NCBI GenBank assembly: GCA_964390695.1
Contig: CAYMKI010000092.1
Coordinates: 1 to 12,711, forward strand
Length of the DNA: 12,711 nt
From: CAWACC01 sp964390695
GTDB taxonomy: Bacteria; Chlamydiota; Chlamydiia; Chlamydiales; Parachlamydiaceae
Reading direction: 5' to 3'
Shown: positions 9,301 through 12,711 of the stretch, one piece after another
How positions within the stretch are numbered: the stretch's first letter is position 1
How the letters are laid out: each line of letters starts with the position of its first letter
The notes under the pieces: generated by a model
Seen by the model: only the letters and a program-made list of their open reading frames with translations
The model's database searches: none
What the model was told of the DNA's origin: nothing
Made by a program: the position numbers and the translations under genes

Positions 9301-10367
9301 AGTACCGTATTCGTCAGAAAATCTGTTAGAAAATGATCCATCCGTGCTGCATCGGTCTTGGAAACAGATAGGCAAAAGTTTTTAAGCAGCTGCAGAGATT
9401 CAACCGCTGTCTGGACATCAGCGAAGCTCATGGCTTTTGGCAGTGCCTGTGTGGGCGAAAATGAGGTTGTGTTTAAGATAGTCGAAGGAGGTCTCTTAAT
9501 GGGTAAGGTCAACGACCACAATTTCTTTTTAAAGGTTTCGCAGGCGGCAGGGAGGGTAAAAGGAGTTGCCGTCGCAGGAGTGGAGAGTTCGAATTGTCTA
9601 GTCTCGGTAATCTGTTTTAACCTAGCGTAGTATTTGGGCGTTAGCTCAGGAGTGATCAGGTCTCGTTTCAAAATCGTGCGGCTTAAGTTGTCGATGGCAA
9701 ACTGCATCAACTCGTTCCATTCTTTGGCACGCCATTCCTTTGGGTTACCGGTTCCGGATATCTCTGCAACATATTGATAAGTTTCTATGAACGAACAGAT
9801 TTCCATCACACGCAAGCGCCCTTCTAGGAGAGCCTTTTTGTGCAATTCAGTACCAAAAAAATGATGCAAAAAGGCTAATGGCGTTTGCATAGAGCAGGTG
9901 CCTGATCTTTGAAGTGTGATTTTCAGCTGGCGATTTTCTTGGGTGGAATTTACCCGTTTTCCAGCAAAGCGGCTTAGTATAGCTTGATAGATATCCTCTT
10001 CGCTGTATTGGTTGTCGCTGCTCTTTGCCGGAGCCATAACAGGTTCTAGTAGGGCTTCTAGAAAATAAGAGCTTTTAATTTCCTCTAGAGTAATCGGTTG
10101 ATAACATTGATAGGGGGTAACTTTAAATTTATGCCCCTCTACCCTAACATCATGGTACAGAGCTCCGGCTCCACTGTTATATATGTGCAGTTGTAACGTA
10201 CCTTCAGCAGATTTTTTTAATTCGCAAAGCATGGCATGGCCTGAAGGAAGTGCATCCCATCCCGCAGGGAGTATAAGAGATTGCCCTATTGGTAGTTGAT
10301 CTAGGGTATGGTGGATAAATTCGATAAGCTCTTGTATAACTGGTACGGCCTTTTCTGTGGATTCCAC
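330..10367 (-). CDS. Giant DUF3638-family protein with SF2 helicase-like ATPase core
   Basis: A 3345-codon frame ends in TAG (330-332). The N-terminal segment has GHAM (H44), NSGAGALYH (64-72) and SGTC (C158). Long helical regions follow, with hydrophobic helices at 385-404 and about 784-799. A beta-rich block spans about 945-1255, then TPR-like helices near 1271-1300 and 1833-1890. The motor core follows: RKEQ (Q1908); a Walker A-like MSAGKT (K1939) before a VVYGTLLALLKADG helix; DEVD (2093-2096); YSGT (2410-2413); LIDLGVLFKGYSN; FYDHRHTTGAN (HTTG 2566-2569); and QAVMRMR (2595-2601), which fits motif VI. From family knowledge, DUF3638 proteins of protists and fungi show the same series (GAGKT or GEGKS, DE[SV]D, SGT, FYDxxHTTG, QxxxRMR). 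A Q/E-rich linker (about 2775-2803) precedes a helical C-terminal domain. All key ATPase residues are present, so NTP hydrolysis is likely; the substrate is unknown. The GTG at 10365-10367 is only the first possible start after the gap; it has no Shine-Dalgarno and the frame stays open into the Ns. The real N-terminus is probably upstream, perhaps fused to the ankyrin-like frame. Confidence 0.85.
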   Translation of the reverse strand: MESTEKAVPVIQELIEFIHHTLDQLPIGQSLILPAGWDALPSGHAMLCELKKSAEGTLQLHIYNSGAGALYHDVRVEGHKFKVTPYQCYQPITLEEIKSSYFLEALLEPVMAPAKSSDNQYSEEDIYQAILSRFAGKRVNSTQENRQLKITLQRSGTCSMQTPLAFLHHFFGTELHKKALLEGRLRVMEICSFIETYQYVAEISGTGNPKEWRAKEWNELMQFAIDNLSRTILKRDLITPELTPKYYARLKQITETRQFELSTPATATPFTLPAACETFKKKLWSLTLPIKRPPSTILNTTSFSPTQALPKAMSFADVQTAVESLQLLKNFCLSVSKTDAARMDHFLTDFLTNTVLNIPLPKPGGVGKVESPHDIWSQMYLVDTMTAFSLIFTLLQILLGQVVSHRNVELRQTLALYKLCALLWHLGCQQERIASPSTTHEKCLSYYGVDISPLKKLREAKYLLPFSPQEDLHLSELIAFFEQNHPKPGSSDRTLFNFGLRDEFKIPKAYREVSCGEYQYLNALIKDLPKEYLDQRKYNYENNKKLIKPPFEIWMLAVLWNDYPHEGDKPIYYAIRDAFLSCWLAPSSKKYPIHTHSALPRFTISHPTLIYNQSAYKTLIWLEPKNYDANPANVPPPLRCRGKDNELFDTDISKMQSDAFELPPEYEHLIESEEKPIQQNKSITDKNKLRPLYEIALRKNLRPHMLIEYFSQHVDKLHEKEIQDFVLVNLFSQGVLAPEIQENPELVPSLVKFLEKGLDEFRLQLAAKTASAGDIHGAERANDLISSYLFLLSLIFQILDYTKALAVDVGELDKTLREKYREQLQQWVQQPPPFAWLEPKAVQAQIRLVLLNSYSTDSWKNPDVVQQLCCHSAKLGYYRNAISTYEKSILSFPLEFQEARRRCVFAAHADELSAVFSQQGLRQRICSSALKEYGLQTPEDTPWTGNYPVFAIKIADDLYELDMHQGKLFKNKIQIKHESDLFDLDDYRKVLGKHKLENITKTKGPDKHPIYIGHHPVSKEKYRIEVIESRGAKDIKIFKYCQSEEYQYVPWENTGLLNIVHFSKAPNQDAYLCWKHLKQGNLRIEDKATGSEIMKILPTGLIRLPSESAVFELLDVSQSAEWMKLCSLDSPIENQFLKKTAGENGIVSDPDHIIIYNRIKNSAGEPLVFKREVREKRKKSAPDIPSQEMLPQFYWKENPHYFIDTQAQAASDFTQNPPLILRDKKGHRKGIFPIKCIADYRGVEQKEFKGETFTFELIALSKEGQWMPSNTKQHLLLAYKYLGERKYIQALHFLKKTGMLQPFKSEELQLLGWIFMQHEETKDFRPEAKAIRLYAAWMVHKNQRLYPTRPVARQVDARNTYDYVDYYSPSFWMRFWKNEAAWKIDKGFTTNKENSSCLSLVAEAYHDYCEVAAHLPVSMRLDNPGLNQPQAAEENLKLLKPLDELDWLLTLHKNIPNLFIESSFIAARIKQLLGVPSHEIFSLPPQRYAIEASTARMDIYSLKDGLKLKLTDINLDEILATFPRLRPGENFEIFYGPLFKIAYDGSEADKQKLLTFLNDMQFEKIPEHQAFRAILHAFCFPYDAMNSKLRASAGALKSIVQDLIFKKRDTYIHPEILPNTINEYLKALHTTNGASLEHIFGIPEASIPDRLIPNIPSSIRIKMPLSLNKEEERVDFNAHTLQKYFHKPSDPIPHEKFWELSPKLQGDAYAVQRHAQLQEEYRAGCAENDAQRFYTVLPNAPLNDLEASIKEKISNTHTLVKELKAQIDAMTQQLPEESDAKLRAHLKLLGHKILPTSFEKLAMLFAQEDAELYALHLPFLTKEQISELHTLVGNYFMQSTNLQLYEKSLAYLSKALKLQAANKSAFKIQEAYHQCAECLNAHREYNPSTRPAFLLFEYFSGFNLRKEQVLDLQDLVRLDTGLEQGYASKILQRIMSAGKTVVYGTLLALLKADGYHLSILLPPSSLFETNAQDMLQRSESYFGQKGIAIDFKRDSEYLSFNHLQYLYGLLVSAIHDRNYVMISMETLQSMQNAYIESLDKLSRRQKDLAEHQSRWHADKIQAEKSHIAALAQCHHKLKQILALIQERGAATFDEVDMACNPRKELNSPTEEIEHLDPTAVRLVTELFKKAADPKIIALGLNLQKNEQARMLPEQYEAIKTTLAKEMVEYMAASNELKSRLALPADLDKQQLIDYFTLRSHPIPEWIRECGNSSVKHRQDTADYMILMRQQLLDWLPEAWKRTADEHYGRSKENPRMQMAKPNLAANTPNEKAEISDRWETVNKTCQLYITKGLDLDQTKQLILNLCNKAMDEWKESASQIPLEDTQACKLFAETFKGKDGTPLDLFNVNVESNDTLAILQKQLKNGTPKSIQLILDYLREEAFPAHGIFVEQISNNPQNGAAGVKSFQGYSGTLENPYIFHPSLSGKIARDLRSNGRVIDVLLSKSHTAHKISSDKLTASQLLHEILDPKTVQDRNQFHALIDLGVLFKGYSNKDIALSILDYFHEKKSETPIQGVLYYDSDSNELNFIKKGSSEAVALPGTDPETIAAVTGLKPEELFTFYDHRHTTGANILQTNEAKAIVTFNESATLRDVLQAVMRMRKLLHNQKVEFTYTESLLAYINQTLGTNDQHLSLDKLLLFASMNGFRQEQEDNIRVTYQKMYDLASSFIRHAMYAQSNIEKEISLYETCKAFFVKSQRERLYEMYASIPSYIPKKQVLEDLKAQILSDLKKIDSSLNLDLKTLEQDFDNIIREADPLLPQNLPSSRPKVELGSTVEHEQRQETNKQKQTQQQQEQEQDRQRIDQSLTPNNRDNPADELTWPTLLKADYFTRSAYPSKQTSSLPAIWSLSDYLAEQPAFKNYAHLFPAEIQVTENFLTTRLTQHDFFSDTAKKPHQMLLIEDAETKKFRVIFLSLHEASQIKTSIRKNQASNDIRLLSAEGEIIAGPKLLQPEQNESYINLLTYAQLCSGSWQSLSQKQWEAPLQRILGDKKRVMRDLFEIALIPPSERVQYRNSRLAAIFEDITTEEPSQISTLELDQWNSFVLAVQLNRISEAISLFKKLPRSFFDDHPDHSKLLWNLLSSKLFSTATQNSEELQDVMANLLNVMQASHLFINENEQRQLMGLLDCARTPKFVEFLGDLLIPLTVQNQELEKQLAYYCQKSILPPQSNNREILYSKHLVLFQLMQTSPTFYFHYQDNVFRDAWSIDLEKTWEKCTSLTITLKDRGVSFLLLLARELCSRYNIVPQIHEKTLIEEIQQKMKRLHELLFSERIKALSQNAEIPDGGRTLLQYLEQYYKEYINEAYTYAQKKDTPLAERQTIMKLLQESQTPYAEKMGSLLKDQFPS
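1960..2045 (-). repeat. Low-complexity Gln/Glu-rich linker coding region in the giant gene
   Basis: This stretch encodes residues of about 2775-2803 of the giant protein, a polar run dominated by Q, E, K and R (for example QKQTQQQQEQEQDRQR). The codons are mixed CAA and CAG, so it is biased composition rather than a perfect microsatellite. It follows a helical segment and precedes a separate helical C-terminal domain, so it probably acts as a flexible or coiled-coil linker. Confidence 0.7.
2564..4649 (-). other. SF2-like motor core of the giant protein (domain region)
   Basis: This is the part of the giant gene that holds the recognisable ATPase motifs, from RKEQ (Q1908, a possible Q-motif equivalent 31 residues before the Walker lysine) to the arginine-rich motif VI (2595-2601). 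Motif positions on the DNA are: GKT lysine codon 4551-4553; DEVD 4080-4091; SGT 3129-3137; FYDHRHTTG near 2661-2687; QAVMRMR 2565-2585. The Walker A to DEVD distance is 154 residues, and DEVD to SGT is about 315. Ordinary SF2 helicases have a few tens of residues between motifs II and III, so a large helical insertion splits the core here. The assignment to SF2 is by motif order and resemblance to DUF3638 relatives, not by a profile search. Confidence 0.75.
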
Positions 10368-10377
10368 GTCATTGAAT

Positions 10378-10387
10378 NNNNNNNNNN
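10378..10387. other. Assembly gap (ten N)
   Basis: Exactly ten N separate the giant frame from the ankyrin-like frame. A run of ten is a common minimum placeholder when a scaffolder cannot size a short or negative gap. The left flank ends in ...ATTGAAT and the right flank begins GAATAAGG..., so both contig ends carry GAAT. If that 4-mer is a true overlap, no sequence is missing and the two flanking minus-strand frames join in phase (see findings). Confidence 0.95.
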
Positions 10388-11740
10388 GAATAAGGTCATC
10401 AAGCGAGCTATACCTAAAGGAAATCGCAGTGCTTCGATGGCTTGACCCAACTGTTTTTTTTCATCGGCAGAAAGCTGATTGTCTTCTTGAGCGATGAGTT
10501 CAAACAAAGAGAGAAGAAATTGCAGCGACTCTTGGTCGGTGTTTCCTTCTAGCATTCCTTCAGGTGCTAGTTTAGGGTTTTTAGCCTTTTTGATAATCAC
10601 ATCGCCAAAAAAGTGGGCGATGTTTTTTATGTCTATTTGCGAGATCAACCTGTGAAAGGCTGAAGGATTGGAAGAAGGTGAGGGGGGAATGTATAATTCT
10701 TGTCTATCGAACTCATTAGGCATGCAGTGTCCCGGATCTCTTAGCTCAGAAAAGATGTTGATTAAAGAGACTTTATTTTTGTTGTCCTGTGCTTTAAGGA
10801 TGGGGGTTGCTCCGGCTGCTAGCAAGAGAAAGGTATGCTTAAAATCGGCCAGGTCTAAGGGTGTTTTGCCTTCTAAATCCTCTTGATTGATGATCGCCTG
10901 TAGGTGTTGATTTAACAAAAGGACTTTGAGGAGCTGTGTGGCAGCTTCTCTAATGCTATCGTTTTTTTTTGATGTGGACTGGATGCATCGGATCACAAGA
11001 TGCAGCAAGTTTTGATGGTTTTTGGTTTGGAGGGATATATCGCCTTCGTTCTCTAGATAGAGGCGAAAAAAGCTTAAATAACTGGATAATACATATTTAT
11101 GGGATTGTTCAGGGTTTTTATTTGAAATCAGATCATCGATTGCATCTATAAAGTATTTGCATAATTCTTTATCCTTATACGAGATTGCCTGCATCTCTTT
11201 CAAGCAGGCTAAACAGGTGTGATTCTCGCGTCTTATCAAGGGGGCAATAAGATCGTTGACTAACGATGTTTTATGGCCTTGAAAAAGGTTATGGTGTACA
11301 CCAAAATTGACTAATGCTCTGAATTTCGCTTCGTTTTCTTTGGAAAGCATGTATAGATATTTGTGAAATGTAGGGGCGTCTGCAATTAGGTGTCTTGGAT
11401 CTATTGCTTCGGCCATCTTTTGGCGCAGTTCTGTATTTCCAGCATTGTTGACGTGCTCAAAAAAATGATTTCGCAATAAATCATTATTTTGGATGGCTTC
11501 AAGGCATTTGTTGACAAGGTGTTGTTGATTTCTATTCAAAATAACGCTGGTAATGATCTTGGTTTTGTCTGTGAGGGTAGAGTCGGGTAAATCGCTATGG
11601 GAAAGATCTCGAAATAGATCAATTAGGAGTTTATCTTCTGAAGGCGTGTTTTTATTTGGTAGTATATTATATTTATTATTATCTGCGGCGGGTGGAAAAT
11701 CATCATTTGCAAAGTTAGGCTGATTACTTGAAACATCCAT
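10388..11740 (-). CDS. Ankyrin-like protein, 3' end unresolved at gap; probably the N-terminal part of the giant protein
   Basis: An ATG at 11738-11740 opens 451 codons that run without a stop into the ten-N gap. The first 35 or so residues are polar and Asn/Pro-rich, suggesting a flexible tail with no signal peptide. The rest is mainly helical. Residues of about 241-315 look like degenerate ankyrin repeats: NLLHLVI, then a LLKVLLLN helix, then NQEDLEGKTPLDLA and LLLAAGA, matching the consensus 'G.TPLHLA ... LLL..GA'. Ankyrin repeats bind proteins and are common in amoeba-associated bacteria. The start is preferred because the next in-frame Met is near residue 109 and a near-consensus promoter lies about 36 nt upstream; the ribosome site is weak (CGGTAA). 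Read literally across the Ns, the frame shifts and stops inside the giant gene, which is not believable. Either a short separate gene ends in the gap or, more likely, it continues in phase into the giant frame. Confidence 0.75.
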
Positions 11741-11782
11741 GTTTTTACCGTAATAGTAAATTTAAAATGACCACTATAATTT

Positions 11783-11811
11783 ATTATAATATTAAGTTTA
11801 ATCAGAGTCAA
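11783..11811 (-). promoter_or_regulatory. Sigma70-type promoter for the ankyrin-like/giant gene
   Basis: On the minus strand, TTGACT (11806-11811) is followed by a 17-bp AT-rich spacer and a perfect TATAAT (11783-11788). This is within one base of the housekeeping consensus at optimal spacing, which the chlamydial sigma66 is known to share in broad outline. Transcription would begin near 11776, leaving a leader of about 36 nt before the ATG at 11740. Confidence 0.75.
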
Positions 11812-11814
11812 TTT

Positions 11815-11832
11815 TACTGAGACTCTTCAGTA
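11815..11832. promoter_or_regulatory. Palindrome upstream of the -35 box, possible operator
   Basis: TACTGA (11815-11820) and TCAGTA (11827-11832) form an inverted repeat with a 6-bp centre (GACTCT). It lies 3 bp upstream of the -35 hexamer, a usual place for a dimeric regulator. Arms of 6 bp in an AT-rich spacer can occur by chance, and no regulator gene is in view. Confidence 0.3.
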
Positions 11833-11902
11833 TCTTAAAAAGTATGTAACACATTTAAAAACAAAGCTTTAGGGTGACGCAGAGCGACAAAAACTTGATT
11901 AA

Positions 11903-12703
11903 TCAGAGTTCATCTAGATGGCAGATTTCGCTGATGAGGGCTTTGACTCTTGGAATTCGGGCTTCGAGGTTTATTTGTGGAGCTCTGATCAGATAGGCAA
12001 AAGGATAATAGTCATCTTCTTTCTCTATCCAACCTACAAACCAACTGTGTTGCAGGGTTATGCCGTCCTGCGTGATATCTGCTCCGCTCCATCCTGTCTT
12101 TCCGAATAAATTCCAACCGTTCCCGATTGTTTCTTTGAAGAGAATAGCTCTCGTGTGGAGCAGTGCTTCTGCGGAAACAGGCAAATTTCCGACGATTATT
12201 TTATGTAAAAATTGCACCTGTTCCCGTGGGGAAATCTGCAAAGAGGAATTAATCCAGGCGGGATTTTTCGGACCTAGGGGAGTTAAGCCTGCAGAGAGGT
12301 TTTGATTTCCATAGTTAAAAGCTTTGAGATAGTGGTTTATTTTTTCTTCACCTAATTGCAGTGCTATCATCTTTGAATACCATAGGCAGGAATACTGCAT
12401 CCAGGTGGCGGGGGTAAGTGTAGTTTTCCAGCTGTCGAGGTAATCATCGTACCCTGTTTGATATTCCCAAGCGGGAGAGGTTTCGTCGATTAATACCCCT
12501 GCGTCATAGCCCATCAAGCTTAAGACTATCTTGAAGGAGGAACAGGGGCTAAAACGCACGTCATGTTGAGGGCCGAGCTGAGATACGATAGTGTTGGTGT
12601 TGCCGTGAATCAAAAGAAATGTTTCTTCATTTGCTTCTGAGTGGCGAAAATTTAATAAAGTGATAATATTTAGAATGAAAATGAGGAATAAATTCGGTTT
12701 CAT
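11903..12703 (-). CDS. Class D (OXA-like) beta-lactamase, exported
   Basis: A serine beta-lactamase of 266 residues, the usual length for the OXA family, which opens the beta-lactam ring through an acyl-enzyme using a carboxylated lysine as base. Visible motifs in order: SSFK (55-58, SxxK with nucleophile S55 and K58) in the context PCSSFKI..SLMGYDAGVL; SCL (105-107, at the usual SxV position); YGN (131-133) in FNYGNQNLSAG; W150 followed by SSLQISPREQVQFL, the omega-loop Trp and helix; KTG (202-204); and a final SWFVGWI strand. Residues 1-24 form a signal peptide (K2, hydrophobic 5-18, SEA cleavage site before N25) without a lipobox, so the protein acts in the periplasm. The start ATG lies 8 bp from the window edge, so the ribosome site and promoter are outside; the well-formed signal peptide supports this start. 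Leu replaces the usual Val of the second motif. A BlaR-type sensor domain is less likely, since the protein is a complete free-standing exported unit. Confidence 0.93.
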   Translation of the reverse strand: MKPNLFLIFILNIITLLNFRHSEANEETFLLIHGNTNTIVSQLGPQHDVRFSPCSSFKIVLSLMGYDAGVLIDETSPAWEYQTGYDDYLDSWKTTLTPATWMQYSCLWYSKMIALQLGEEKINHYLKAFNYGNQNLSAGLTPLGPKNPAWINSSLQISPREQVQFLHKIIVGNLPVSAEALLHTRAILFKETIGNGWNLFGKTGWSGADITQDGITLQHSWFVGWIEKEDDYYPFAYLIRAPQINLEARIPRVKALISEICHLDEL

Positions 12704-12711
12704 GCATACCC

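Larger units (their letters stand above)
11741..11902. other. Intergenic spacer between beta-lactamase and ankyrin-like gene
   Basis: This 162-bp AT-rich spacer separates two same-strand genes. It holds a sigma70-type promoter and a small palindrome (listed separately). No convincing terminator follows the beta-lactamase stop: the only stem near a T-run is a 4-bp ATGT/ACAT pair (11844-11854), too weak to count. Read-through from the beta-lactamase into the next gene is therefore possible in addition to the internal promoter. Confidence 0.6.

Noticed and set aside
9358..9630. Plus-strand 90-codon frame antisense to the N-terminal part of the giant gene
   Set aside because: No ribosome site or promoter, no recognisable domain, and full overlap with a convincing coding region.
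10301..10387. Continuation of the ankyrin-like frame through the Ns to position 10301
   Set aside because: The extra residues after the Ns are the giant gene read in a wrong frame; this exists only because ten N are counted as real length.
11623..11811. Minus-strand 62-codon frame overlapping the start of the ankyrin-like gene
   Set aside because: It begins inside the -35 box, overlaps the real gene in another frame and has AT-driven Ile/Asn-rich composition.
11844..11854. ATGT-AAC-ACAT hairpin as terminator of the beta-lactamase gene
   Set aside because: Only four AT-rich pairs, too weak despite a following T-run on the minus strand.
1..12711. CRISPR arrays, tRNA or rRNA genes, insertion sequences
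   Set aside because: No regularly spaced repeats, no cloverleaf or rRNA-like sequence seen, and no transposase or terminal inverted repeats; almost all of the window is explained by coding sequence.

Overview
The window looks like a fragment of a genome from an amoeba-associated, chlamydia-like bacterium (Parachlamydia/Waddlia type). This is an inference from content: a giant protein of the DUF3638 family, known mainly from protists and fungi and also from environmental chlamydiae; an ankyrin-like protein region; a class D beta-lactamase; and moderate base composition. No rRNA or other phylogenetic marker is present, so the assignment is tentative. The ten N at 10378-10387 show it is draft scaffold sequence.

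Layout, left to right. Positions 1-252 (+) hold the 3' end of a gene that resembles the C-terminus of a class I SAM-dependent methyltransferase. A 77-bp convergent intergenic region follows, with a strong compound hairpin (274-318). Positions 330-10367 (-) are one uninterrupted 10-kb reading frame of at least 3345 codons. It encodes a DUF3638-type giant with an SF2-helicase-like motor in its second half (GKT at 1938-1940, DEVD at 2093-2096, SGT at 2411-2413, HTTG at 2566-2569, QAVMRMR at 2595-2601). The ten-N gap is next. Positions 10388-11740 (-) are an open frame of at least 451 codons with ankyrin-like repeats that runs into the gap. A 162-bp spacer holds a near-consensus sigma70-type promoter (TTGACT-17-TATAAT, minus strand) and a small palindrome. 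Positions 11903-12703 (-) encode an exported OXA-like class D beta-lactamase.

The main result is that the gap may be an artefact. The contig ends on its two sides share the 4-mer GAAT. Collapsing that overlap joins the ankyrin-like frame and the giant frame exactly in phase, with no stop. The giant's apparent GTG start has no Shine-Dalgarno sequence. The two 'genes' may therefore be one gene for a protein of about 3798 residues: an ankyrin-like N-terminal part, a long helical and beta-rich middle, an SF2-like ATPase core, a Gln-rich linker and a helical C-terminal domain. It would be transcribed from the promoter at 11783-11811.

Functionally, the beta-lactamase would act in the periplasm on beta-lactams. 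The giant is probably a cytosolic or secreted ATPase of unknown substrate. Nothing in the sequence links the two beyond shared strand and adjacency.
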